From the NCBI RefSeq assembly GCF_018918055.1, contig NZ_JAHLPS010000039.1, forward strand, positions 1 to 53,805: 53,805 bases of DNA. Direction: 5' to 3'. Of this stretch, positions 34,829 to 43,015 are shown one piece after another (within the stretch, counting starts at the first letter, position 1; each line of letters starts with the position of its first letter). The notes below the pieces were generated by a model. That model worked only from the letters and a program-made list of their open reading frames with translations, had not been told where the DNA came from and did no database searches. The DNA comes from Caproiciproducens sp. MSJ-32. Its GTDB lineage: Bacteria; Bacillota; Clostridia; Clostridiales; Clostridiaceae. The position numbers and the translations under genes were made by a program.

Positions 34829-35809
34829 TTGATTAAGATTAATAAAATTTTAGCTGCAGGAGCTTTAAGTATATTTGCTTTTTCAGCTGTAGGATGTAAT
34901 ATGATATCTAAAACACCAGAAGCTATAGCAAACACAGTTGTAGCTAAAGTTGGAAATTTAAAAGTAACTAAAGGAGAAGTGGAAGAAGTAGCAGGCCCAG
35001 TTTTAGAACAATACTATGGTGAAGATTATGAATCTAACACTGAGGCTGCAGAAGCAATAAAAAATTTAAGAACTCAAGCTTTAAATTTATTAGTTGAGCA
35101 AAAATTATTAGAAATAAAAGCTAATGAGTTGAATATTTTACCAACCGATGAAGAAATTAACACAGAGGTAAATGAATACCTTGAAAGCATGAAAGAAACT
35201 TATGGTGGAGAAGAAGGTTTCAATAGTGCTTTAGAAGAAGCAGGATTAACTTTAGATGAATATAAAGAAAACCTTACAAAGAATATAAGAATGCAATTAA
35301 TATCAGATAAAGTTACAGAAGATATGTTTAAAGATATAACTGTAACTGATGAAGAAATTAAAACTTATTACAATGAAAACACTAATTCTTTTAAAAGTGC
35401 TACAGTATCTCATATTTTAGTTAGTGATGAAGCAAAAGCTAAAGAATTAAGGGAAAAAGCTTTAAAAGGTGAAGACTTTGCTGAATTAGCAAAGGAAAAT
35501 TCAGAAGATACTGGGACTAAGGAAAAGGGTGGAAGCCTTGGTACAGTAACTTATGATTCAACACAATACGTAACTGAATTTATGACTGCTGTAAAAGCTC
35601 TTAAAGAAGGAGAAATATCTGAACCTGTAAAGAGTACTTACGGATATCATATAATAAAGGCTGAAAATATTAAGGTTGATAGTCTTGAAGATAAAAAGGA
35701 AGAAATAAAGACTACTTTAGAAAATAAAAAGAAAAATGAGCTATATACAAATAAAATGGAAGAATGGAAAGAAGAATATAAAGTTAAAACTTATGAAGCA
35801 AGACTTTAA
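34829..35809 (+). CDS. prsA: Foldase lipoprotein PrsA (parvulin-type peptidyl-prolyl isomerase)
   Basis: PrsA is an outer-face lipoprotein that helps exported proteins fold. From the TTG at 34829 (GAGGG 7 bases upstream) the protein has 326 residues, a signal peptide with lipobox SAVGC (Cys23), an N-terminal SurA-like helical domain (about 45-175) and a parvulin PpiC domain (about 185-285) with TVSHILVSDE, GGSLGTV and STYGYHIIKAE. An ATG at 34781 would place 16 charged residues before the signal peptide, so it is unlikely. In Bacillus fin lies in the corresponding place near mfd; the foldase gene here seems a clostridial addition. Confidence 0.92.
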   Translation: MIKINKILAAGALSIFAFSAVGCNMISKTPEAIANTVVAKVGNLKVTKGEVEEVAGPVLEQYYGEDYESNTEAAEAIKNLRTQALNLLVEQKLLEIKANELNILPTDEEINTEVNEYLESMKETYGGEEGFNSALEEAGLTLDEYKENLTKNIRMQLISDKVTEDMFKDITVTDEEIKTYYNENTNSFKSATVSHILVSDEAKAKELREKALKGEDFAELAKENSEDTGTKEKGGSLGTVTYDSTQYVTEFMTAVKALKEGEISEPVKSTYGYHIIKAENIKVDSLEDKKEEIKTTLENKKKNELYTNKMEEWKEEYKVKTYEARL

Positions 35810-35897
35810 TCAGTGTATAGTATATAGTTTAGGTAGATCTTCAGATTTAATTGAAAATTGATAAAATTAAATAAAGAATTAAGATACCTTTAGTTTT

Positions 35898-35930
35898 AAA
35901 AACTGCTAACTATCTGTTAGCAGTTTTTTT
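35898..35930 (+). terminator. Terminator after prsA
   Basis: AAAAACTGCTAAC (35898-35910) pairs with GTTAGCAGTTTTT (35916-35928), followed by Ts. Confidence 0.88.
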
Positions 35931-36048
35931 ATTTATTACTTAGGATTCATTAATTGAATAAATTTGCCTTTATGTGTATAAAATTTCTAAGAAGTCAAAT
36001 AATAATAGTGCAACTAATTATTATTAAAGTAAGGAGGTATCTCATAAT

Positions 36049-36597
36049 ATGAAAGCAACAGGTATTGTAAGACGTATAGATGATTTAGGTAGAGTTGTAA
36101 TACCAAAAGAAATCAGAAGAACTTTGAGAATTAGAGAAGGAGATCCGTTAGAAATTTTTACTGATAGAGAAGGTGGAGTTATTTTAAAGAAATATTCACC
36201 TATTGGAGAATTAACAGATTTTTCAAAGGAATATGCGGAAAGTTTGCATCAGTCAATAGGTCATAGTGTTTTGATAGCAGATAAAGATGCTTTTATATCA
36301 GTTAGCGGAGCACCAAAAAAGGATTATATTGAAAGAAAGGTTAGCAGCGAACTTGAAAGAATAATGGAAGAAAGAAAGGCTGTTATAATAACAGATGAAG
36401 CTAAGACTATACCTTTACATAATGATGAAGAAAAAGGTAAATATACTAGTCAAGTTATTGCACCAATAATAGCTGAAGGCGATGCTATTGGGGCTGTAAT
36501 AATATTAGCCAAGCAAGACAATGAAAAGTTAGGTGAAGTTGAGCTTAAATTAGCAGAAACAGCTGCAGCTTTCTTGGGCAAGCAAATGGAACAATAA
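36049..36597 (+). CDS. spoVT: Stage V sporulation protein T, AbrB-type regulator
   Basis: SpoVT is a forespore transcription regulator that tunes sigma-G-dependent genes. The 182-residue protein has an N-terminal AbrB swapped-hairpin DNA-binding domain, MKATGIVRRIDDLGRVVIPK with the RRTLRIREGDPLEIFT segment (1-50), and a C-terminal GAF-like domain (about 60-180) that may bind a small ligand. AAGGAGG precedes the ATG. It is on its own between the prsA terminator and the yabM-like gene. A forespore promoter was not recognised with confidence. Confidence 0.95.
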   Translation: MKATGIVRRIDDLGRVVIPKEIRRTLRIREGDPLEIFTDREGGVILKKYSPIGELTDFSKEYAESLHQSIGHSVLIADKDAFISVSGAPKKDYIERKVSSELERIMEERKAVIITDEAKTIPLHNDEEKGKYTSQVIAPIIAEGDAIGAVIILAKQDNEKLGEVELKLAETAAAFLGKQMEQ

Positions 36598-36632
36598 AAA
36601 TTAATAAAACTAAGCTTAAAAAAATAAGTAAT

Positions 36633-36690
36633 AATACCTCTAAACTAGCAATAGAAATTTATTAGCAAATATTTCAAGTTTGGAGGTATT
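36633..36690 (+). promoter_or_regulatory. 14-bp hairpin masking the ribosome binding site of the yabM-like gene
   Basis: AATACCTCTAAACT (36633-36646) pairs with AGTTTGGAGGTATT (36677-36690), 14 pairs with one G-T, and an inner GAAAT/ATTTC stem. The 3' arm contains the GGAGG that serves the ATG at 36693. Confidence 0.75.
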
Positions 36691-36692
36691 TT

Positions 36693-38228
36693 ATGAAAAA
36701 ACAATCATTGCTTAAAGCGAGTTTAATTCTTGGTATTGCAGGTATTGTTGCAAAATTCTTAGGTTTATTTTTTAGATGGCCATTAATAATGTTGATAGGG
36801 GATGAGGGTGTTGGATATTATCAAATGTCTTATCCTCTATATATGTTTTTTGTAGCAATTGCCTCAGGCGTACCAGCAGCTATATCTAAAATGATATCAG
36901 AGAAAAATGCAAAAGGAGATATAAAAGGCGTATTTGAAATTTTAAAAGAATCAAAAATTTTAATGCTTTTTCTTGGAATAGGAACTTCTTTTATATTATT
37001 TTTCTTTGCTAAACCTATTATTAAATTTGTTCAGTGGGATTCAAAGGCTTATTATTCATTAATAGGAATTTCTTTTGCACCATTTATAATTTCTATTATG
37101 ACAATTTATAGGGGGTTTTTTCAAGGTCTTCAAAATATGACGCCTTCAGGAATTTCTCAAGTTTTAGAACAAATAGGAAGAGTAGTAATAGGAGTTGGAC
37201 TAGCTTATTTATTGCTTCCTAAGGGAATAGAATACTCAGCAGGGGGAGCAGCTTTTGGGGCAACAGCAGGCGGTTTAATGGGTTCTATATATCTTTATAT
37301 AAAGTATATAAGGGTTAAGAAAAAAATGTGGAATAGGCCAATTAAAACTAATCCTAAGGTATTAAATGAAATACTAAGAGTAGCTCTTCCTATTTCAATA
37401 GGTGCTACAGTAGGAACAATTATGAGTTTAATTGATTCTATATTAGTACCTCAGAAGCTTTTACTATCAGGATTAACTTCTGAAGAAGCAACAATTTTAT
37501 ATGCTCAATTAACAGGAAAAGCAAGTGTTATAATAAATATTCCACTGACTTTATCAGTGGCCTTGGGAACTTCCTTAATACCTATAATAGCTGAAAATTA
37601 TATTATGAGAAAAAGAAGAGCTTTAGAGGAAAAAATACAAATGTCTTTTAAATTATCCTTTTTGATTGCTTTACCTTGTACCTTTGGATTATTTTTTCTT
37701 TCGGAACCGATAATGAAAGTTATATTCCCTGGAAGATCAGAAGGGTTCTTAATATTAAAATATTTATCCATTTCAGTACCATTCATAATAATAACTCAAA
37801 CAACGACATCTATTATGCAGGCCGTAGGTCATTATATAAGACCTGTAATAAATTTATTTATAGGCTGTATAGTAAAAGTTATATTAACTTATTTCCTTGT
37901 TCCTATGCCAAATATAAATATATATGGAGCTGTTATTGCTAGTATATCTGCTTATTTAGTAGCAACAATCTTAAATATGATTTCTTTAAAGATTAAAATT
38001 AAGGTTAATTTTAATTTAAGAAATACTTTTATAAAACCTTTTATGGCATCTCTTTTTATGATTATAGGAGTAATAATAAGTTATATTACTTTATTAAATA
38101 AAACTAATAGCAGTAATTTATCTTGCTTAGGCTCTATATTTATAGGTATTATTATATATATGATACTAATACTAATATTGAGGATATTTACCGTTGAAGA
38201 TATAAAAAGCAGGGTAGTAAGAAATTAA
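36693..38228 (+). CDS. MurJ/SpoVB-like lipid flippase (YabM position)
   Basis: The 511-residue protein is almost entirely hydrophobic, with about 14 membrane segments, and belongs to the MATE/MOP superfamily of polysaccharide or lipid II exporters (SpoVB/YabM/MurJ group). The N-terminal KASLILGIAGIVAKFLGLFFRWPL and the internal charged motif MISEKNAKGD are typical. Gene order (after spoVT, before yabN) matches B. subtilis yabM rather than spoVB, so I leave the symbol open. It probably moves a wall precursor across the membrane, perhaps during cortex formation. Its ribosome binding site lies inside a long hairpin. The yabN-type gene starts 19 bases downstream. Confidence 0.85.
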   Translation: MKKQSLLKASLILGIAGIVAKFLGLFFRWPLIMLIGDEGVGYYQMSYPLYMFFVAIASGVPAAISKMISEKNAKGDIKGVFEILKESKILMLFLGIGTSFILFFFAKPIIKFVQWDSKAYYSLIGISFAPFIISIMTIYRGFFQGLQNMTPSGISQVLEQIGRVVIGVGLAYLLLPKGIEYSAGGAAFGATAGGLMGSIYLYIKYIRVKKKMWNRPIKTNPKVLNEILRVALPISIGATVGTIMSLIDSILVPQKLLLSGLTSEEATILYAQLTGKASVIINIPLTLSVALGTSLIPIIAENYIMRKRRALEEKIQMSFKLSFLIALPCTFGLFFLSEPIMKVIFPGRSEGFLILKYLSISVPFIIITQTTTSIMQAVGHYIRPVINLFIGCIVKVILTYFLVPMPNINIYGAVIASISAYLVATILNMISLKIKIKVNFNLRNTFIKPFMASLFMIIGVIISYITLLNKTNSSNLSCLGSIFIGIIIYMILILILRIFTVEDIKSRVVRN

Positions 38229-38247
38229 TTAGTAAGGAGATGACCTA

Positions 38248-39708
38248 ATGATAAAGATAATAGGTTTGGGGCCTGGTTCTCCTGAGGCTTTAACAATTGG
38301 AGCTGCTAAGCTACTGGAAAAAGGAGAAAATATATATTTAAGAACAAAAAATCATCCTATTGTAGATTTCTTGAAAGAAAAGATAAAAAATTATAAAACT
38401 TTTGATGAATATTATGAGAACAGTGAATCTTTTGATGATATTAATGAGAAAATTGTTGATGACATATTAAAAGCTCATAAAAAGACTAAGGACATTGTAT
38501 ATGGGGTACCAGGAAATCCACTTACGGCAGAAAAAACAGTAGCTATTTTAATAAAAATATGCAAGGAAAAGAAAATAGATTATAAGGTTATTCCTGCAGT
38601 AAGTTTTATTGATACTCTTATAGAAACTTTAAAAATAGACCCTATTGAAGGACTAATGGTTATAGATGTCTCAGACATTAATAATCAAGTTTTAGATAAA
38701 AGAGTAGCCACTATAATTACACAAGTTTATAGTAAAGCATTAGCAGTTAAGTTAAAAGAAAAACTTTTAGATAGTTATAATAAACAAACAGAAATATATT
38801 TAATAAAAAATCCAGGGGTAAAGGAAGCTGAACTGATAAGGAAAATTCCTATATATGAATTAGATAAGCAGGAAGACCTGGATAATATGACTTTTATATA
38901 TGTGCCAAAGGATAAAAATAATAAGAAGGATTTCTATGATTTAGTTGATTTAGTAAAAACTTTAAGAGGAGAAAATGGGTGCCCTTGGGATAAGGAGCAG
39001 ACTCACCAAAGTATTAAAAATGAGCTTATTGAAGAAACTTATGAGCTTATTGAGGCTATAGAGCAGAATAGCATAGATGGAATGATTGAAGAGCTCGGGG
39101 ATGTATTATTTCACGTAGTATTCCATGCTTGCATTGAAAATGAAAAGGGAAATTTCAATATTACAGATGTAGTTAATAGAATAATAGCTAAAATGGTTTA
39201 TAGACATCCTCATGTTTTCGGAGAAAAAGAAATTAATAATACAAGGGATGTTTTAAAGAGCTGGGATGAGCTAAAGAAACAGGAAAAGAAATATGAAACT
39301 ATTACTGATGAAATGAAAGCTGTTGCTAAAACATTACCGGCCTTAATAAAGGCTCATAAGGTTCAGAAAAAGGCTGCAAAAGTAGGATTTGATTGGGATA
39401 GTATTGAAGAAACTTCAAAAAAAGTAATAGAAGAATTAAATGAACTATTAGATGTATATAAAAGCAAAAATGAGGAAAAAATAAAGAAAGAAGTAGGAGA
39501 TTTGTTATTCTCTTGTGTTAATTTATCCAGAAAGTTGAATGTAAATGAAGAAGAAGCATTAAATATGACTATAAATAAATTCATAAATAGATTTTCATTT
39601 ATAGAAGAAATGGCTTTAAAAAATAATAAAAATCTAAATGACATGACCTTAGAAGAAATGGATAAATTATGGGAAATTGCAAAAGAAAAAGAAAAAATAA
39701 AAAAATAA
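38248..39708 (+). CDS. mazG: YabN: tetrapyrrole-methylase-like domain fused to MazG pyrophosphohydrolase
   Basis: The 486-residue fusion has an N-terminal SAM-type tetrapyrrole methylase-like domain (about 1-225, starting IKIIGLGPGSPEALTIGA) and a C-terminal MazG nucleoside-triphosphate pyrophosphohydrolase domain (about 235-480) with GCPWDKEQTHQSIK, EELGDVLFHVVFHA and a second EEx(12)EVGDLLFSCV-type segment. MazG proteins clear aberrant or excess NTPs; the methylase-like part has no proven activity. AAGGAG precedes the ATG. It is coupled to the flippase gene upstream and separated from hup by 217 bases with a likely promoter. Confidence 0.93.
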   Translation: MIKIIGLGPGSPEALTIGAAKLLEKGENIYLRTKNHPIVDFLKEKIKNYKTFDEYYENSESFDDINEKIVDDILKAHKKTKDIVYGVPGNPLTAEKTVAILIKICKEKKIDYKVIPAVSFIDTLIETLKIDPIEGLMVIDVSDINNQVLDKRVATIITQVYSKALAVKLKEKLLDSYNKQTEIYLIKNPGVKEAELIRKIPIYELDKQEDLDNMTFIYVPKDKNNKKDFYDLVDLVKTLRGENGCPWDKEQTHQSIKNELIEETYELIEAIEQNSIDGMIEELGDVLFHVVFHACIENEKGNFNITDVVNRIIAKMVYRHPHVFGEKEINNTRDVLKSWDELKKQEKKYETITDEMKAVAKTLPALIKAHKVQKKAAKVGFDWDSIEETSKKVIEELNELLDVYKSKNEEKIKKEVGDLLFSCVNLSRKLNVNEEEALNMTINKFINRFSFIEEMALKNNKNLNDMTLEEMDKLWEIAKEKEKIKK

Positions 39709-39771
39709 AAAGGATTTTAAAATTTTATGAAGAATAATATAAACAGTTGTTGCTATACTATACATAACTTA

Positions 39772-39800
39772 TTGTAAAAAAAAGGTTTTTTTGTTATAAA
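39772..39800 (+). promoter_or_regulatory. Candidate sigma-A promoter of hup
   Basis: TTGTAA (39772-39777), 17 bases and TATAAA (39795-39800). This predicts a leader of about 120 bases with a GTAGTTA/TAACTAC pairing near 39851-39889. Confidence 0.5.
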
Positions 39801-39925
39801 AGTAGAGAAACCTATAGACTATCAATAAAAGAGGTTATATAATAAGATAATGTAGTTATAGTACATATTAAGGAAATAATTAACTACCAAAATATTAAAA
39901 CGGGTTATTTAAGGAGGATGTAATT

Positions 39926-40201
39926 GTGAATAAATCAGAATTAATCACTAGCATGGCAGAAAAAAGTAAATTAACAAAGAAAGATGCTGAAGCGGCTTTA
40001 AAAGCATTTATTGAAACAGTAGAAGAAACTTTAGAAAAAGGCGACAAAGTTCAATTAATTGGATTTGGTACTTTTGAAACTAGACAAAGAGCTTCAAGAG
40101 AAGGAAGAAATCCAAGAACTAAGGAAGTTATTAATATTCCAGCATCTACAGTACCAGTTTTCAAAGCAGGTAAAGAATTTAAAGACAGAGTTAATAAGTA
40201 A
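39926..40201 (+). CDS. hup: DNA-binding protein HU
   Basis: HU is the small histone-like protein that bends and compacts DNA. The 91-residue chain has the typical order: helical dimerisation part (MNKSELITSMAEKSKL), the GFGTFETRQRASREGRNPRT arm block (about 46-65, with the usual RxxRxGRNP) and the closing VPVFKAGKEFKDRVN. The start is GTG at 39926 after AAGGAGG. It is inserted between yabN and yabO, as in other clostridia, and is followed at once by a terminator. Confidence 0.97.
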   Translation: MNKSELITSMAEKSKLTKKDAEAALKAFIETVEETLEKGDKVQLIGFGTFETRQRASREGRNPRTKEVINIPASTVPVFKAGKEFKDRVNK

Positions 40202-40205
40202 TATT

Positions 40206-40236
40206 AAGAACCCGAGTTTTTCTCGGGTTCTTTTTT
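40206..40236 (+). terminator. Terminator after hup
   Basis: AAGAACCCGAG pairs with CTCGGGTTCTT around TTTTT, with a following T-run. It lies only 16 bases before the rqcP start, so read-through probably supplies part of rqcP expression. Confidence 0.88.
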
Positions 40237-40252
40237 AGAAAGGAGTTTGATT

Positions 40253-40513
40253 ATGAGATTAGATAAATACCTTAAAGTTTCAAGAATAATTAAGAGAAGA
40301 ACTGTAGCAAAGGAAGTTTGTGAAGGGGGAAGAGTTTTTATAAATGATAAGGTGGCCAAACCGTCTACTGTTGTTAAAGAAGGAGATATTATAGAAATAC
40401 AATTTGCAAATAGATCTTTAAAAGCAAAAATAACCAATATTGCAGAACATGTTAAAAAAGAGAATGCGAAAGAAATGTATGAGATTCTAGAAGGAGAAGA
40501 AGATAAAGAATAA
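40253..40513 (+). CDS. rqcP: S4-domain RNA-binding protein RqcP (YabO/HslR)
   Basis: RqcP works with RqcH in ribosome-associated quality control, helping poly-alanine tailing of stalled chains on 50S subunits. The 86-residue protein is almost all S4 domain: MRLDKYLKVSRIIKRRTVAKEVC (described in part), GRVFINDKVAKPSTVVKEGDIIEI. I place the start at the ATG at 40253, 7 bases after AGGAG; the TTG at 40247 is too close. Next come yabP, yabQ and divIC, the same order as Bacillus. Confidence 0.93.
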   Translation: MRLDKYLKVSRIIKRRTVAKEVCEGGRVFINDKVAKPSTVVKEGDIIEIQFANRSLKAKITNIAEHVKKENAKEMYEILEGEEDKE

Positions 40514-40563
40514 ATATAATAAATCCTTCATATATTTTATTAAGAATATTTGGAGGAGATATT

Positions 40564-40857
40564 ATGGAGAAGAGAATAGAAAATAAAATAGAAGAAGTAA
40601 AAAGTAATATATACTTAGAAAATAGAAAAAAGTTAACCCTTACAGGAGCAGAGGAAGTAATTAGTTTTGATGATGAAAAGATATTATTAAATACAAAATT
40701 AGGTTTTTTAACAATTAAAGGTTCTGAGTTGAAAATGAATAAATTAGATGTTCAAAATGGAGATTTGATAATAATAGGAAACATAGCTTCTATAGTTTAT
40801 AGTAATAAAGAAGTAAAAAAAGAAAAAGAAAGTATAATATCAAGGCTTTTTAGGTAG
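40564..40857 (+). CDS. yabP: Sporulation protein YabP
   Basis: YabP is a small sporulation protein under mother-cell sigma-E control in Bacillus, needed with YabQ for normal cortex formation; its molecular role is not known. The 97-residue protein shows the family core ENRKKLTLTGAEEVISFDDEKI followed by LGFLTIKGSELKMNKLDVQNGDLIIIG (quoted in parts). GGAGGAG precedes the ATG. The yabQ start lies 6 bases after its stop, so they are translated as a pair. Confidence 0.94.
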   Translation: MEKRIENKIEEVKSNIYLENRKKLTLTGAEEVISFDDEKILLNTKLGFLTIKGSELKMNKLDVQNGDLIIIGNIASIVYSNKEVKKEKESIISRLFR

Positions 40858-40863
40858 GTCTGT

Positions 40864-41253
40864 ATGCCTCTGACTTTAGAAGTTCAATTTCAAACTGTAT
40901 TATATTCAATTTTATCTGGAATTTTAATTGGTATTTTATTTGATTTATATAGCATGATAAGGGGAATAAAGGTACCTAAAATAATAGTAATAATTGAAGA
41001 TATATTATTTTGGGTATTAACAGCCTTAATAGTTTTTACTTTTTTACTATATAAGAACTATGCTTTCCTAGGACCTTATGTTTATGTATTTATGATTTTA
41101 ACATTAATTATCTATTTAAAGATTATTAGCTCAAAAGTTAGAAAGATAGAAATTTATATTATAGAAAAGGTGAGCTGGCTTTTTAGAATAATTTTTAAAA
41201 CTTTATCTTATCCTGTAAAAATAATATATTATAATATTTTAGGAAAAAGGTAG
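40864..41253 (+). CDS. yabQ: Spore cortex biosynthesis protein YabQ
   Basis: YabQ is a membrane protein of the outer forespore membrane required for cortex peptidoglycan. The 129-residue protein has about four membrane segments (roughly 10-30, 40-62, 68-88 and a weaker one), separated by the family motif DLYSMIRGIKVPK (28-40) and followed by a basic tail SKVRKIEIYIIEKVSWLFR. The start ATG lies inside the yabP/yabQ gap behind TAGGTCTGT, a weak ribosome binding site, so coupling to yabP is likely. Confidence 0.9.
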   Translation: MPLTLEVQFQTVLYSILSGILIGILFDLYSMIRGIKVPKIIVIIEDILFWVLTALIVFTFLLYKNYAFLGPYVYVFMILTLIIYLKIISSKVRKIEIYIIEKVSWLFRIIFKTLSYPVKIIYYNILGKR

Positions 41254-41270
41254 GAACATAAAAAAATAGC

Positions 41271-41299
41271 TTGAATAAAATATTTTTAGTGATTAAAAT
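41271..41299 (+). promoter_or_regulatory. Candidate promoter of divIC
   Basis: TTGAAT (41271-41276), 17 bases and TAAAAT (41294-41299) in the gap between yabQ and divIC. This would let divIC be made in growth while yabP/yabQ are sporulation genes. Confidence 0.45.
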
Positions 41300-41332
41300 A
41301 GATATATAATATATTTAAAGAGGGTGTTGTAA

Positions 41333-41608
41333 ATTAAAAAACGATTAACTCTTAAAGGAATTATTATATTTTTTATTTTTGCTATTTTCATATACAATTA
41401 TATAAAGCAAGGGATTACAATAAAAGAAATCCAAGAAGAAATTACTATTAGTCAGCAAGAACTAGAAGAGCTTAGAGATAAAAATGCAGAACTTCAAAAA
41501 GATTTGGAAAAAATTGGTTCTGATGAATATATTGAAAAAAGCGCTAGAGAAAGACTAGGAATGGTAAAAGAAGGAGAAAAGGTTGTAAATTCCCAAGAGC
41601 AAAATTAA
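41333..41608 (+). CDS. divIC: Septum formation initiator DivIC/FtsB, apparent ATT start
   Basis: This 91-residue protein joins the FtsL/DivIB complex at the division septum. It has a basic start (IKKRLTLK), one membrane segment (9-22), a coiled coil (about 30-62, EIQEEITISQQELEELRDKN) and the family end motif YIEKSARERLGMVKEGE. The frame has no ATG, GTG or TTG before the membrane segment: a TAA stands at 41330-41332, and the first in-frame codon is ATT at 41333, six bases after GAGGGTG. An ATT start is therefore the best reading, as known for infC. Position between yabQ and yabR supports the identity. Confidence 0.85.
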   Translation: MKKRLTLKGIIIFFIFAIFIYNYIKQGITIKEIQEEITISQQELEELRDKNAELQKDLEKIGSDEYIEKSARERLGMVKEGEKVVNSQEQN

Positions 41609-41693
41609 TCAATATGTTTTAAAATTATAAAAAGAGGTTATTATTATAATAACATATATTTATTTTTTATTTTTAAGGAGGAATCTTTGTAAC

Positions 41694-42107
41694 ATGACCT
41701 TAGCGGCAGGAAACATTTTAGAGGGTACAGTGGTTAACATCACTAATTTTGGTGCATTTGTAGAAATAGAGGGAAATAAAACAGGATTAGTTCATATCTC
41801 AGAAGTAGCAGATACTTTTGTAAAAGATATTAGAGAACATCTTAAGGAAAAAGACAAAGTTAAAGTTAAAGTGATATCAATAGATGATAATGGTAAGATT
41901 AGCCTGTCCATAAAACAAGCAAATGTACAAAAAAAGTCATCTAACCCTATAGAAATTGATTGGTCTTTAGAAAACAAGAAAAATTATAGCTCTTCAGGGA
42001 ATTTTGAAGATATAATATCAAAATTTTTGAAGGATAGCGAAGAAAGAATGCAGGATATAAAAAGAAACCAAGATTTCAAATCAAAGAGTGGAAGAAGAGG
42101 TTATTAA
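41694..42107 (+). CDS. S1-domain RNA-binding protein (YabR-like)
   Basis: The 137-residue protein has a single S1 RNA-binding domain at residues 4-73 (GTVVNITNFGAFVEIEG, GLVHISEVA, VKVKVISIDDNGKISLSIKQ) and a basic, flexible tail ending QDFKSKSGRRGY. Such proteins bind RNA or associate with ribosomes; their role in clostridia is not settled. AAGGAGG lies 11 bases before the ATG, a rather long spacing. The position after divIC matches yabR in Bacillus. A terminator follows. Confidence 0.88.
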   Translation: MTLAAGNILEGTVVNITNFGAFVEIEGNKTGLVHISEVADTFVKDIREHLKEKDKVKVKVISIDDNGKISLSIKQANVQKKSSNPIEIDWSLENKKNYSSSGNFEDIISKFLKDSEERMQDIKRNQDFKSKSGRRGY

Positions 42108-42159
42108 TTTTTTATTAGGTAATTATAGACATCATATAAATTTATATATAAATCTATAA

Positions 42160-42187
42160 GAGGACTGTCTGGGACAGTCCTTTTTTA
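42160..42187 (+). terminator. Terminator after the yabR-like gene
   Basis: GGACTGTC (42162-42169) pairs with GACAGTCC (42173-42180), followed by TTTTTT. Confidence 0.88.
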
Positions 42188-42322
42188 TATAAAATGTAAA
42201 ATTCTTTTAAGATAATTTTAAATCTATATAAGTATAAGTCTCATTTTTAAGCTTTTAGCCATTAAGGCAGCCTTTATTACTTACTATAGAAAAGGCAAAT
42301 TTTGATTTTTTTTAAAAATATG

Positions 42323-42351
42323 TTGACACTTATAATAACATAATATATAAT
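42323..42351 (+). promoter_or_regulatory. Sigma-A promoter of the tRNA cluster
   Basis: TTGACA (42323-42328), 17 bases and TATAAT (42346-42351), both perfect consensus, 32 bases before the first tRNA. Confidence 0.85.
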
Positions 42352-42383
42352 TATTTTTGTCGTCGACAGGACGTAAACAATAT

Positions 42384-42470
42384 GCTGAAGTGGCGGAACT
42401 GGCAGACGCACAGGACTTAAAATCCTGCGGTAGCGATACCGTACCGGTTCGATTCCGGTCTTCAGCACCA
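42384..42470 (+). tRNA. tRNA-Leu (TAA), copy 1
   Basis: The 87-base cloverleaf has a long variable arm (class II) and encoded CCA. The anticodon stem CAGGA/TCCTG encloses CTTAAAA, giving anticodon TAA, which reads the frequent UUA codon. Confidence 0.96.
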
Positions 42471-42494
42471 AAGTTGAATTTAACTTAATAATAT

Positions 42495-42570
<76 letters not shown>

Positions 42571-42580
42571 AAACAAATGT

Positions 42581-42657
42581 GGCGGAATAGCTCAGCTGGC
42601 TAGAGCACTCGGTTCATACCCGAGGTGTCGTAGGTTCAAGTCCTATTTCCGCTACCA
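42581..42657 (+). tRNA. Elongator tRNA-Met (CAT)
   Basis: The anticodon stem CTCGG/CCGAG encloses TTCATAC, giving CAT. The acceptor arm GGCGGAA pairs with TTCCGCT (G1-U72), without the initiator mismatch, as in Bacillus elongator Met tRNA. A tRNA-Ile with modified CAT is possible but the body fits Met. CCA is encoded. Confidence 0.9.
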
Positions 42658-42662
42658 TATAC

Positions 42663-42749
42663 GCTGAAGTGGCGGAACTGGCAGACGCACAGGACTTAAA
42701 ATCCTGCGGTAGCGATACCGTACCGGTTCGATTCCGGTCTTCAGCACCA
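42663..42749 (+). tRNA. tRNA-Leu (TAA), copy 2
   Basis: This copy appears base-for-base identical to the tRNA-Leu at 42384-42470 over all 87 bases. The two copies flank the Met tRNAs. Confidence 0.96.
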
Positions 42750-42787
42750 AAGTCATAAAACTTATTTAAGTTTTATGACTTTTTTTA
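42750..42787 (+). terminator. Terminator of the tRNA cluster
   Basis: AAGTCATAAAACTT pairs with AAGTTTTATGACTT, followed by a T-run, directly after the last CCA. Confidence 0.9.
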
Positions 42788-43015
42788 TATAAATTTTTAT
42801 ATATTTTTTTCATCATAAATTTGTTTATAATGACAAAATAAATGCCATAGAAAAAATAAAAAAATAATGATAAAGATTAGATTTTAAGGGAATAGTTTGA
42901 ATTAAACGAGGAAAATAAGAAATTTAACTATAAAAGAAATAATTCTAAAATTTTATCTATCTTTAAGAGATTATAAAATAAAATGTCCTACGAAAATTTT
43001 TTTAAAAACCATATA

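Noticed and set aside
37676-37942. An 88-codon plus-strand frame inside the yabM-like gene
   Set aside because: It is out of frame with a clear membrane-protein gene, has no ribosome binding site and has low-complexity content.
42277-42471. A 64-codon minus-strand frame reading MVLKTGIEPVRYRYRR
   Set aside because: It is the complement of the tRNA-Leu gene, a well-known false ORF.
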